From Leucocoprinus leucothites (Eukaryota > Basidiomycota > Agaricomycetes > Agaricales > Agaricaceae), in the NCBI GenBank assembly GCA_013368445.1, contig JAACJO010000011.1, positions 806,001 to 870,000 on the forward strand: a stretch of 64,000 bases of DNA. Direction: 5' to 3'. The position numbers were made by a program, and so were the translations under genes. The notes under the pieces were generated by a model. It worked only from the letters and a program-made list of their open reading frames with translations. It was not told the origin of the DNA and did not search any database. How positions within the stretch are numbered: the stretch's first letter is position 1; each line of letters starts with the position of its first letter. Shown piece after piece: positions 9,795-24,046 of the stretch.

Positions 9795-12564
9795 TCAGCA
9801 ATTGCGCTCGTTATCAGTATCGGACTCAACATCCTCCGGTTCAGGGTCATAGTCAAAGCCCTTTGAACCATACCCTCCCTCATCATCTTTACCCATTTCT
9901 TCTTTGTCAAACTGTTCCCCTAGAAGACGCTCCCAGTCAATATCTGGGCCATCGCCTAGAGCTTCCCTATCGCTGACCACAAGAAACCTCTTCGAAAAGA
10001 GGTTCTTCCGAAAAGGTGCGGGATAGTGACTATCCGCGTCCGGAACCTTGAAGAAGTCTTGGCCAAAAATAGGATCTTTGTTACCATGCCTAATGGAAAG
10101 AATAAGCTAGTCGGTGCGTACCAGCAAGGAGACAACTTACATGATCCGAACATGTGATATAACACCATCACGAGTGTTGGGGGGTACTTCTTTTGGAAGA
10201 TCCCGACAATGGGTACAAGAGTAGATTTTCAAGTTCGCTTCCTTGTTGCTGACACCGAACCCGACAGCACCGCCCGGCCCACGCTGTCTTAACCCCCTAA
10301 AGAAACGTCGAGAAATCTGCCTGGGCTCTGCCGTTCCATGATGGTATTCCATTATGTGCATGGCCTGAAGCATAATGAGCAAGGCGCAGAAACAAAATGC
10401 AGGCACGTACCATTTCATGGCATTTGAAATAATTTATGTTAAGATTTTTTGGGGACCGTTTGAGGTCGTCCATGAAACAAGTATGGCAGTAGAAGTGCCT
10501 GTTTCTAAGATCCCATATACTGGCGCCTATTGGATCTTGCTGGGCGACTTTCACGATGTTAGCCATTACTCGTCCGTAAGCTTCATCCAGTGTGATATTC
10601 TCAAATGAGTGCTTATAGCGCTTGATGTGTTCCCCGTTGTAAATATTATCTGGGCCCATAATCGACGTCCAGACACTCATGTCGAACGAAAGTATTTCCC
10701 GAGTGAGGCACTGGTGTCGCAAGACACTGTGTCTGCCAAAGAATATTTTCGTTTCGGTGTCAACCTCGCTGTCTCCGCCAAGGAACAAGGGATCATCATC
10801 GGGGGAGGGACCATACGCGTTGTCCCAGTCGTACGTGTCGCTACTGGTGCAGGTTTGGCAACGAAAAATTGTGGTGACGCTGTCCAGAAAGTAGGATAGT
10901 TGGTCGTCATCGCCGGCGAGCAATGTCTGATGATTGCATGTGGATCTTCCGTGGCAGGCTTTGTGATTCATTTCGATACAGGACCGAACGTGGGCCATGA
11001 ACTTCCTCTCAACTTTTTTGCACCAGTCCCCCATCAAGCAGTCCAAGTGAGATTTCAGCCCTGACAGCACCTCTGGCGTCAACTCTTCATTACCGGGCAT
11101 GTCCACAAGCTTGCGAATAAGTTCAAAATCCAAGTAATCAGCGGGCTCGGGCCAGATGGGGGGACCAAACTTCGATTCATCGGATAGGAGATGATCGTTT
11201 TTGAACTTGCGGATGAATTCAATGACGGCAAGTTTACGCCTGTCAATAAGCCGCTGCCGTGCCTGTTCGAGTCGTTTATTTCGTAAAGGTTCCATGAACT
11301 CAAGCAAGGGTTGCTTGATATTGACCCAAACTAAAAATAATTTAGTAAACAACAGCGGAGATATAAATGTAGGACATGCTTTTTTCGGTCAACTTCTGTG
11401 GCTTTTTGACGAATTCGTGCCTGCGGAGAGCATCTGCAATAAAAGGGACGTCAATATCCACGCCCCAGCCGAGCTCTCTAAGCTTAGATGCAATTCTATG
11501 TGTGCATAATGAATGGATACCCAGAATCAAACCAAAAGTGAGGCGTACGCGTTGAATCTGTCTCTTTTCAGTTTTTCTAGCTCTTGAGAACGGTCTTTGG
11601 CTATGGATTGCGCCCAAATTTCGCATAACCGGGCATGCTAAGAAAGCGTCAAGCGGACGGGATGACTCAGGTCAGGCACTTCTTACCTCTTTGTGGGCTC
11701 GCATCATTTGCTGCCGCTCTTTCACGTACTCTTTGGCTTGAGCTTGATTTAGAGATTCAAGGTGCTCTTCGATGTGCTTATACTGATATTTCAGATATCT
11801 TAGCCCAGCTTGGCGCACTGAAGATGATAGTAAATATCAAATTTGAGATGGGCATAGATTTGCTCACATAGAAGCTGAGTAGGAATTAGTTGAAAAATAA
11901 GCTCGGTAATCTCCCAGCGACCAGCTATCCCAACCCTGATGAATATTAGCCTTGAGCTGACTCGAAAGAACAAGCGACATACTCTTCCTTGAAACAAGAG
12001 GTACACATGCGTACACGAAGATTCCAGTCGACGGCTCGACTGGTACGCGCTTGGCAAAGCTAGATGTTTACATTTGAATTATTAAAGCGTTCCTCGAAAC
12101 AAAACTTGGACCTACATTGCAATAAGGCGAAAAAACGAGATTTGTGTATGCTGGCTCACTCATGTCCTGGGGACAAGGGGGCAAGAGGGGAACACTCGCC
12201 AGAGATTTTATCCAGAGTTGTCTAGCTGAACGAGACATAAGCATTTCACGAAAATCTTTGGTGGTTCGGGAGAGTTTGAGTAAATCATATGGCTCGAGGT
12301 AACCAAAAGTCTGATTTACAGGAGGGATCAACAGGCATGAAAGGGCAACTTCACCAGGAGACAACATACCTCAGACCATAAATCGAGCGGAAGGTTGAGA
12401 AAGCAGGCAAGCCGTCCCTTTTTTCGGATGATCCTCGCCTTGGATGCTTGCGGAGGTACTTCAGCAGTAGCAACTGGAACAACACTCGAACGACCACTCT
12501 CGGACCCTGTCGTCTTCTGTCGTTTGTTGCCCTGAGGCTGGGGCTTGCTGCGTTTTGCGGGCAT
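9795..12564 (-). CDS. F-box protein of the large Agaricomycete family
   Basis: The start is MPAKRSKPQPQGNKRQKT, a basic nuclear-type N-terminus. The F-box follows (LPLDLWSEV, intron, FGYLEPYDLLKLSRTTKDFR). A cysteine-pair element comes next (CNLCQARTSRAVDW...RMCTSCFKEE), a feature I associate with this fungal F-box subfamily. A helical region (KYQYKHIEEHLESLNQAQ), a long domain with CHTCFMDD, and an acidic tail complete it. At least eight introns are visible, e.g. the donor after the CN pair near 12115 and the acceptor before LCQAR near 12063. The last exons run from 10138 to 9795 and end DTDNERNC. Such proteins are expected to bind Skp1 and recruit a target to an SCF ubiquitin ligase; the target is unknown. 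It is unrelated in sequence to families A and B below. Confidence 0.85.
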
Positions 12565-13063
12565 CGCAGGTTAAGAAGGGACGAGGTTGAAGAACACGGC
12601 GGAGCTTTGTAGCAGCTCTGAAACCTATTTAGGAAAGGTCGGAAAAGATGCGTCCCTGTCGACCGACTTTGCACTGGATGTGCGAGCACTGGGCGTAATG
12701 TTAAAGAGTTGAGCTTTCATAATTAACAATAAATAGACGGTAGAGACGGGTTGAGTAACAAATCAGCCTCGCTTTCTGGCACTCATCCTTACGCGTCCAT
12801 GGGTAAAGCATAGTACATTAGCTCGAGTACTGTGATAATATGTCCTCTGGCGAGGCTGATGATCTATGCGTTCCTTTGTGGTGACTTCGCAGGCTGCAGC
12901 TACCTTGGTCGTTGTGTATACAATCTCGACCGAATCTTGACTCTCGAGAGTCGAGAAACCGCTGGATTGCGACCCTGACGTAGGCTGATTTAGGGCCAGA
13001 TCATAAATTGATCAATCAACGCGTCTGGCACGTGTGACATAATATTATTCTTCTGCTCTCTCC
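12565..13063. other. Divergent promoter region, F-box gene / KAP114
   Basis: A 499 bp gap between two head-to-head genes. I see no coding signal; CT-rich sequence precedes the KAP114 start on plus. Confidence 0.5.
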
Positions 13064-16000
13064 ATGGCCTCGACGAGTGAGATTGCCCAAATCCTCTCCA
13101 CTACCCTCAGTCCTGACACCAACACCCGTGTCGCCGCTGAACTCAAGCTTGCCGAATCATTTACGAATACCAGTAAATTCCAATATCCTGCTATTCCTTG
13201 CTGTGTACACAAATCTAACGCGTGATAAGACGCTGGCCTTGCCTTAGCACAAATCGTCCTTATTCAGGATGCGGATATCTCCCTAAGACAGATATGTATT
13301 CACGCAAAAACTCTCATTTGACGCGTGTTTAATTTATCTTTTGAACCAATACTCAGCTAGCATTGCTCTGCGAAAATACGTGAAGGAGAGATGGTCGCCC
13401 TATTTCCCTGGATTCAGAGGCTCCGCCCCTCCACCAGAGGTCTGTGGTTTCTTGAATGCGCGTTCTACTTCTAATCATGTTGATTCCTAGATTAAAACTC
13501 AAATCCGTGGAGCCGTTTTCCAGGGATTGTCGGACCCTAGCCGCCGGATTCGATCACTATGCGTTAGTTTGAATCTGAAGCATCCGCGTGATAGTAGAAT
13601 GGAATGATAACCTCCTTGCCCTAGGCACATACTCTATCGTCCATTGCGAATTGCGATTGGCCTGATGAATATCCAGATCTCCTAACCGCCCTCATCAACC
13701 TTCTCTCCTCGGGTTCTACGGACTCAATTCATGGCGCGATGCAAGTTTTTACCGAGTTCATCAAAGCCGATCTTACAGAAGACCAGATTTTACCCGTTCT
13801 CCGTCAACTTCTTCCCGTACTTCTGAATATCCTGGGGGCGACAGAAGTGGGTGCATGTTCGATCTTGTCCACAGCCCAATTTAATAGTGTTCATCAGACA
13901 CATTCTCCTCTGACAAGAGCACGAACAATATCCGTGTTCCGACAATGTGTGACTGCCCTGTTCATGGTTAAAGACCAGCATCCTCAGGCCGTGAAAGAGG
14001 CCACAGGGAGTGTTCTCCCAATTTGGTTAGAAGCTTTCAAAGTTCTTCTGAACATTGACCCAGCTTCCGATGTCTCCAACGGTAAAAAATGGGATGGCCT
14101 CGCTGTTCGCATACAAATATTCAAGGTGAGAAGTCCTATAGCGCACTTTATATTGTATCTTATCATTCGTAGACACTCTCGACGATACACACTTCGTTCC
14201 CCAAAGCTATCAGCTTGACACTCCTTACCGATTTCCTGGCGGCTTCCATCAGTCACTTACATGTGTTATATCCCACATTTGCTCACTACTACCTCGCTTC
14301 CGAGGACAGCGTTCCTAGCACATCCGAAGACGAAACTATTGACCTCGCTCAACTCATTTCACCCGTCATTGACTTTGTCTCTGGTGTGACACGGCATGGA
14401 AAAACAAAGGAATGGCTCGAGGCCAATTTACAACAAATTGTAGCCGTGATTTTTAATTATGCACAGATCACTCAAGATGATGTATGTTACCCATCCCATT
14501 ATCCGATCTTCTATTCCTAAAGTTTACTTAGGAAGAGAACTGGGCGAACAACGCCAATGCGTTTGTTGCACAAGAAGATGATGAAACACAGGCATATAGC
14601 ATTCGAGTGGCTGGTTTCGATCTTCTGAGCGTAAATAATCTCACCTTGATTCAATTTATCCCTTGCTCACTTGTAAATAGGTCTTGGTAGAGAGGCTCCC
14701 TGCCCAAACCACCCGCGGATTTTCGGCCGCAATCCACCAGATCATTCAATCATCACAGCAACTTCGTGACAGTGGCAACAATGATTGGTGTGTATCTTAT
14801 GCTGTCTTGCTTCCGGCTTATAGTCTCTGACGGTTTGGGTCATTAGGTGGAGACCTCTTGAGGCTGCCTTTGCTGCTCTAGGATCACAAGCCGAACCTGT
14901 CTTGGACTGTGTCCAAGATGAACAAGAGTCTGGCAGGGAAAAACCGATCGATATTGAACGCCTCCTTACAAATGTTATTCCATCCATTCTTGGGCTTCCT
15001 CGTGAGTGTTATCAGTGGTATTTCACTACAATAGCGTTCACTGACAACCCTTAGAACATCCTTTCCTCCAAGGTCGAGGCTTTGTGTTTGCAAGTCAATT
15101 TGCCCAGCTTCTCCCTCTACAGTCATCAGGGCAGTATCTAGAAGCTGCCCTTAATGTCATTGAGTCAAGCGAGGCAGGCGTCCCGGTCAAGATATCTGCT
15201 ATCAAGGCTGTCCATAAGTAAGCTAATCTTCTGAATCCTACCTCTTGATGTTCTTCATCGATATGCAGCTTTTTCCAGGGCGGAGAAGATGGCGCGCTTG
15301 TTCCATTCGCTCCTCGTATTGCGAAGGATCTGGGTCCCTTCTTGCCAGCCGCTACGGAGGATACCCTCGGTCTCGTCCTTGAGACACTTTCAGTAGTTGT
15401 CGAGGTCGACAAGGGCACCTGGATCACACCCGAACTTGCTTCTTCGTTGATCCACGCTATCTTGGACGTTTGGCACAAGAACAACAGAGGTGTGTTCGTA
15501 GATTGAGTCAGATTGACTTTTACTCATCTATCTCCTGATTAGATCCCATTTTCATCTCAATTCTCACTGACATCCTTACGACGCTTGCTGGTGCCAAGTC
15601 ACCTGGTGTCTATGAGACAGTGGTGAAGGTAGCGCTCCCATCATTGAGTAACGCTATTGCGAGCTCGAAGCAGGAAGAGTCGTGGATTACTAGTACGGCT
15701 ATCGACTTGGTAACAAGTCTTGCTCGGGGTGCCCCAGAATCTGGTCTCGGTGATGGTTTCTTCGCCTTAGTCGCCCCCGCACTGTTTGCCTCCTTGGGAG
15801 AAGCGGAGGACAGGGATGTGATTCAGGTGCATGGCAGCGTCCTCCTTCAGTTTTGAATGCTTGTCTCATCCTGTTACAGAACGGTATTGAGTGCCTTACG
15901 CTGGTCATCAGGAAGGATTGCAATCAAATGATATCGTGGAAAGACGTCGAGGGACGAAACGGTTTAGACTATGTATTGAAGCTTGTAGCCAAACTTCTTG

Positions 16001-17127
16001 AAAGTCAAGATGAGGCGGGCGGATTGGTTATTGGTGATCTTATCATCCATTTGTTCCGCAGAGCGGGCGAAGCTATCCTTCCAGTTCTTCCTCAGCTTCT
16101 CCAGGCTATGGTTTCTCGGATGAGGACCGCAAAAACGGCTACTTTCCTTCAGGTGCGGCTTTAGCTCTAGCTGTGGGTAATGCTCATCCCGCCTCCAGAG
16201 TTTGGTTGGCCCCTTTGCTTTCCTAATCAACAACCAACGTGATACTATCCTTGATCTTCTCGAGTCCACCAACATTGAAGGCCGTTCGGGCCTAGACATC
16301 TTGATACAAACGTGGTGTGAGAATGCAGAGACATTCCAAGGATTTTGGTCATCGAGAATCAGTACATTGGGTTTAACGAAGCTCCTCACATCAGAGAGAC
16401 CCTCGTTGCAGAATTTGACAGTGAAAGGCGAGTTGATCGTTAAACCCGAAACAAAGAATGGTAAGTGTTGCGATAAATTACTGGCATATGCAGTTGCTCT
16501 ATCCCTCTAGTCATTATGACGCGTTCTAAAACCAAACAAAGTAAGTAGCACCCGTTTTATGATATCCATTGCCGAACTCCTTACTTAGTTATTGCAGCCC
16601 CGCATGAGTTCACCTCGATACCGTTCCCTGTCAAGGCTCTGAAAATCATCATCCACGACCTTCAATCTGGCGGCGATTCAGCGACCATCACAGCTCAGGG
16701 CAACACCTTTGAAGTCGACTCTGATGACGGAGTGAGTCTACACCTAACCCCAGTAGCTTTTAGCTAACGGTCTCATTCTTAGGATGAGGACTGGACAGAG
16801 GAAGAGAAGGCCAACCAAGGCTTCAAAGAGGATGACTTGGCATTTTTGTCAGATATGATCGGACCACGAGGAGTGGCATTTGATAATGACGAACTGCTTG
16901 ACGATAACGACGATGAAGACTTGAAAAATGACCCCGTGTCACAGATGGACATGCAGGTAAGGATATTTTTACTCTCTCGACAGAGTAATTTACTTACATG
17001 ACTATAGGCTCATTTGGTCGAGTTCCTCCGGACTTGTTCCTCTCAAAATACTGTAAACTTCAACCATATTGCAGACCAACTCTCTGCGGAGGAATTGCTA
17101 GTTCTTCGCAGCGCCCTTGGTTCTTAG
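13064..17127 (+). CDS. KAP114: Karyopherin Kap114 / importin-9
   Basis: An importin-beta family receptor that carries histones, TBP and other cargoes into the nucleus. The start MASTSEIAQILSTTLSPD leads into an N-terminal importin repeat (TRVAAELKLAES). About 17 short exons cover a HEAT-repeat solenoid. The C-terminal part is diagnostic: an acidic patch (DEDWTEEEKANQGF, then DELLDDNDDEDLKNDP) followed by QMDMQAHLVEFLRTC, which parallels the importin-9 tail (NDPLYQIDLQAYL). The stop is TAG at 17125. Size (about 1,000 residues) fits. The separation of donor and acceptor sites is typical (45-60 nt). NOG2 begins 228 bp downstream on the same strand. Confidence 0.93.
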
Positions 17128-17355
17128 TTATCATAACCCTCCCATGCTAGATACGAAATTCCGCTACTTGTAGAGACCGTGGATCTCATACCACTATCGG
17201 TCAATTACACCCGTACCATTGCCTTTCGAATACGCTTAATAGATCACTGACCGTGGGAAATTGATGAGGATTTTTGACCGCCCATGCCAGTTCTCGTTAC
17301 ACATTGTTGAAGTACATCCCATCTGAAGCACTACGAGGCGATTATTCCAATCAGA

Positions 17356-19784
17356 ATGGCACCAACAAAGAAGGCCACCTCGCCTTCAAAAACTCGCTCT
17401 TCTGTGTCCCTCAAAAAAGCGAAGGGCGAAAACTTCTATCGCAATGCGAAACAGGTCGCTCGATTAAATATGCTCAAGAGCGGGAAAGCAGTGAGGGATA
17501 AGGATGGCAAGATCATACAAGCTGCTGCTTTCCAGAAAGGAGAGGACGAGACAAAACCTGGGAGAGTGCAGCCAGATCGCAGGTGGTTTGGTACGTCCGC
17601 GTCCGTTGAGTGAAGGCATAGGCATAGACTGACAGAGATTCTGAAATTGATATGTGAATAGGAAATACGAGAGTTATTTCACAGACTGCACTTGACCATT
17701 TCCGCACGAGCCTTGCAACAAAGAAGGATGATCCTTATTCTGTCCTTTTACGACGGAACAAATTGCCCATGGCCCTCCTGGACGACGCCGCAAATCCCAA
17801 CCTGCGGAAGGTATGTAAACTTAACGTGGGATTTTACCAGTAGCTCATCGTTGTATTTTAGCGCGCACATATCGTGGAAACTGAACCATTTGCTGAGACC
17901 TTCGGACCGAAAGCCCAGAGGAAACGACCGAGGCTTGATGCTGGTTCATTTGAAGAGCTTGGCAAGGCAGGAGCCGTCGCCGCAGAAGAGGCAGAAAATG
18001 TGGCGGACGAGGCTGGTGCAGGGGTGATAGGTACGAAAACTGTACCACTCCGATCGATATTCCATTGAACCCGCCTCCAGAACCATTGGCCTCGTCGGTG
18101 GCTGAGCCACAGACGCATGCTGATTATATTGAGCCCATCTATGCCAAGGGAACTTCTCGTCGTATCTATGGAGAACTCTACAAAGTTATTGACTCCTCGG
18201 ACGTTATCTTGCATGTTGTCGATGCTAGGGATCCAATGGGTACCCTTTGCGAGTCTGTCTTGGAGTATATTAAGAAAGAAAAGGCACATAAACAGGTTGT
18301 GCTGGTCATCAATAAGTGTGATTTGGTTCCGAACTGGGTCACGGTGGGTCCCCTTCACCGTCAGCGTATAATCTGATTGTTCATGTCCAATTCCCATTAG
18401 GCTCGTTATATCCAACACCTCACACCCCGCTATCCCACCATCGCGTTCCATGCGTCTCCCAACCATTCCTTTGGGAAAGGGTCGTTGATCCAACTGCTAC
18501 GCCAGTTCTCACAGCTACACTCGGATAAGAAGCAAATTTCCGTTGGTCTTGTCGGATACCCCAATGTTGGAAAGAGCAGTGTTATTAATACCCTTAAAAG
18601 CAGCAAAGTCTGCCGTGTGGCGCCGGTACCTGGTGAAACCAAAGTACGTGATACATCCTCACCCGAAAGCCACCACTTAACGATGTTAACAGGTTTGGCA
18701 ATATATCACTCTAACCAAACGCATCTATCTTATCGACTGTCCCGGAATTGTACCCACATCTGCCGCAAGTGATTCACAAACCGATACAGTACTCAAAGGT
18801 GTTGTTCGCGTTGAAGCATTACCGACACCATCAGAACATATTCCTCACTTGATGGAACGAGTCAAGCCACTGTATCTGTCAAGAACATATGGAATCCCTA
18901 TGCCGAACAAGGACAATCCAACGCAGGGATGGGACCCGGAGGAGTTCCTAGATAAGCTAGCTAGGAAAAAGGGGAGGCTGTTGAAACAAGGAGAGCCTGA
19001 TTTAGACTCAGTCGCCAAAATTATTCTGAGCGACTGGGTACGCGGCAGAATACCGTTCTTCGTGTCTCCACCTGAAAGGCCCGAAGAGCTCAACATCGTA
19101 GAGGCGAAGGCGAGAGCAAAGGCTTCCAGAGATGTGAAAGGGAAAGGGAAAGGGAAAGCAGTGGAGGAGCGTGAAACCCCGAATGTTAAGCAGAACTTGG
19201 GTTCCATCATGCAGAAGAATACGTTCTTACCAGAGGACATCAAGCCCTTGAAAGTGGCTGAGGATACAGAAGTCGATGAGCAGGGCTCTGAAGTTGACGA
19301 AGATCTCGGATATGCATCTGAGGATGAAAATGATGACGAAGAAGAGCTTAAATGGACAGATGTCTTTGAAGGAATCGAGGAAGCTGGCAGCCCGTCTAGT
19401 TCACCGGAAGGCTCAGATGCTGACTCGGATGGAGAGGAACCCGAATCTGCCAGAAGTGGTATGCTATTCTTGGATTCACTCTTCTTCGGAAATTTGAAAA
19501 CTGCACAATTTTCAGATATCAACGATACGGCAGAGTCTACGGAGGAAGAGTCCCTGACATCCAACAATAAAAAGGCGCCGCGAATGACGACAAATAAGGT
19601 GCGTTTGATCCATTACATCACATCAGCTCTGATTGATAGCCTCGCCCAATCATAGCGCAAAGCGACGAACTTCTATTCAAACGCAAACGTCAAGAACAAG
19701 AACAGAGAAAAAGCAGCTCTTCTGAAATCGTTGCCTGTTGGAAAGAAAGGAGAAGCACGTAAGAAAAGGAAGGGTAAGGCATGA
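17356..19784 (+). CDS. NOG2: Nog2/GNL2, nucleolar GTPase for 60S ribosome assembly
   Basis: A circularly permuted GTPase that acts as a checkpoint for nuclear export of the pre-60S subunit. [16 protein letters not shown] opens the NGP1 N-terminal domain ([33 protein letters not shown]). The permuted motif order is visible: DARDP (G5-like), NKCD (G4), then GYPNVGKSS (G1) and DCPGI (G3). The segment [17 protein letters not shown] and [10 protein letters not shown] are Nog2 signatures. The C-terminus is acidic then basic (ARKKRKGKA) and likely nucleolar-targeting. A GGGAAA repeat near 19138-19160 encodes the KGKGKGKA run. At least seven GT-AG introns, e.g. 17591-17661 and 17812-17860. Confidence 0.95.
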
Positions 19785-20237
19785 TTGGGTCTGGCCTTGT
19801 GGTGGACAGGATACATAAGGTGCATCCACATTACTCGACGCCGCCGTCAAAACGCCGCATCTAACCGATGATTTTCCAGATATAGCTATGATTATCTCTC
19901 CCGCATTTTGTACGCGAAACTGCACCCCGATGTGAGGATGGAGTACTTTCGGGCCCACAAATACACCTATGTGGGTTGATACGAGAGAAGACACCCGAAA
20001 ACCGCTCTGATTGCGTGCATTAAATTAAGGCTATTGTACTCCGAACCTTTGTGGTAAGGCCCAACTTGAGCAAGCGCATCTTAGTGTGGCACCCCAAAGA
20101 TCAGACTGCAGCGGATTTAGGAACGGGCTCCGAGTTGAATTTGCTCTCACTGGAACCCGTGAGAAAATCTAGAAAGTACTAAGATCAATTCGACTGATAA
20201 CTCTGGATTTCTTCACCTCCTCCCTCTATCTACCACC
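19785..20237. other. Intergenic, enolase promoter
   Basis: 453 bp with no coding signal. A CT-rich tract just before the enolase start (CTTCACCTCCTCCCTCTATC, 20211-20230) is typical of highly expressed fungal glycolytic genes. Confidence 0.5.
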
Positions 20238-21953
<1,716 letters not shown>

Positions 21954-22255
21954 TAGAAGCTGTAAATGATATTTCGCTGCCATGTAATGCTATCGACTGA
22001 AACGTAGAATTGTGGGAACTGATGAAACACCATCAAGCTCAAGCGGCTTGGGTTCCACTGATCTGGGTGTCAATTCCGCATCCAGTTGCTGACTCACCTT
22101 CCCTAAGCATGTCACAATGGTTTCAACGCTGGGGTGTCGGCTTTGACATCCCGGGCATTGAACGTTTGAACAAGCAATGCGCCTGTTCGGAACAGCTACG
22201 CTCTTCAGGTTCTTTCTCAGACGGCTTGTATTTATCGCCACACCCCACCTGTTCG

Positions 22256-22986
22256 GGGACTTTGATTCTCGCGGCAATCCCACCATCGAAGTAGACTTGC
22301 ACATCGACAAAGATGGAGCATTGCTTTTAATTGCAGGGATTTCAAAATCGAGGAGGTATTGGCTCCTAGGGCACTTTCGGGCTTCCATTCCTCTTGGTTC
22401 ATCCACTGGAGTTTACGAAGCTGTCGAGCTTCGCGACGAGGATAAGAACGTACATGAAAGCAGAGGCACGTCGAGAAAGTGCATATATGCATGTCTTATT
22501 TATTACCTACAATGAAATCCGAAAGGTGTGACCAAGGCTATCGAGAATATCAACTCTGTCATCGCTTTAGAGCTCGTCGAGTCAATTTTGAGCGCTACTC
22601 TACGAGGCGAAGCTCGACGGAACTCGGAAAAAGAGCAAGCTTGATACTAATACATTTGTGGGCGTGTTCATGGCTGGTACCGGGGAGAAAGTGTTCCTTT
22701 ATATCAACATCTCGCTGACCTCGCCGGCGTCGCTGTAAAGTCACTACGTCATTCTGACCCCTTCCTTCCTTCAATGTCATCAGCGGTGGAAGACATGCCG
22801 CGAGCAGGCCTAACTCTCATGATTACACCTACGGAGGCCTCTTCATTTGCAGAGGCTACTATCTCGGTGCTGAAGATCTGGCCGAGCTCCGTCGCCGTAT
22901 TGCAAAGAAGCATCCTATGGTCTTTGTCCGAGATCCTTTTGCAGAGGACGACTGGCATTCCAGTTCCATTGACCCTTACCAAATAG
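22256..22986 (+). pseudogene. Decayed tandem enolase copy
   Basis: Enolase signatures appear in order but in different frames: [19 protein letters not shown] near 22260, [20 protein letters not shown] near 22377, VTKAIENINSVIALELVE near 22530, LYQHLADLAGV near 22698, FNVISGGRHAA near 22772, then LAELRRRIAKKHPMVF and RDPFAEDDW near 22880-22965. A segment between the His-loop and the ADL helix is missing, removing the first Mg-ligand Asp. The SVEDPF Glu ligand is replaced by Arg (VFVRDPF). Nothing after DDW is recognisable, so the catalytic Lys is absent. The order and orientation point to an old tandem duplication followed by decay. Confidence 0.88.
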
Positions 22987-23254
22987 ATAGTCCAATGAAG
23001 TAGGTCGCCACGTGTGGAAACATAACGGGATGCGCCCGTAGAATGAGATCAGCGACTAACATCTACCTGTGTGGAGTGTTTTGAGAATTTACCCCTGACT
23101 GCAACACGATCTACCCCTCCCCTCAGCCCTGGACGCAGGCCACAGGAGTCACTTCGCCCATACTAGCCAATGGGGCACTGCTGCTCCACATTTCCAACCG
23201 TCTCCATCCACACCGGGTCCGCGCTCTTGCACTCTTGCAACCGAGGTCTATGGT

Positions 23255-23390
23255 GATGGTGATCTTATCTCTCTTCCGTGTCTGTGTGGCCTCAGTTTCT
23301 GTAAGCATATTGAGAACAGTTTTGGACATATTGGTGTGGACATGATGTCCGTCGGCACTGGCTCCAGAGCCTGGTTTGCGTTCGGGTATG
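23255..23390. repeat. Left copy of a direct repeat flanking module 1
   Basis: Shares GATGGTGATCTTATCTC, GTAAGCATATTGAGA and TTTGCGTTCGGGTATG with 27491-27623 in the same order and orientation. The minus strand has a 130-codon open frame across 23123-23512 that I cannot assign; it includes the repeat. Confidence 0.75.
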
Positions 23391-24046
23391 TCTTCGCATG
23401 AGGAAAGGTCGATCTCATGGCCCAACTGGATGTGTATCCTGAGGCGACCATGGTAAGAGTCCACGCAGGAGAGTGAACGGGCAAAGGCCTTGACGGTGTG
23501 AGCGGGGATCATGTTCTCGTAAGATATATCTGAGGTGCTTTGGACCCATGAAGACTTGCAGGGCCTGGTAATCTGAAGACACCAGTCGTATACTTAAAGG
23601 AAGTCATTGAGTTCTTCATCCGTTATTGGTCTCTTATGGCCGTGTAAGGAAGGCAATGAGTCCAGGAGGGGCCGGGTGTCACGGATAACGTGCAGAAAAT
23701 GAGATGATATTCAAGGCAGAAACAAACGCGTACGAAAAACATGAATACAATGGTGGTACGAGGTGAAAAGGATTAAAAATCATCTGGAATCAACGATTTC
23801 GGCGCTTTCCTCACCTAGCCGAAATCCTGTCACTAGACTGTATGATGACTAACATCAACAAGGAAAGAGAGAGAGCCTATCGAGGCTTGTATTTGATAGA
23901 AGATGATGTACATGATCATCATAGTTGCAAATTCCAATAAAGAAATCCTTTCTGCCGACCGCGAAAGCTGGGGACCCGGATATTATGGCATAGCCTGAAG
24001 ACGTGAAACTTCAGCCTTAGGTACGAGAAAGAGACAACAGAAGTAA

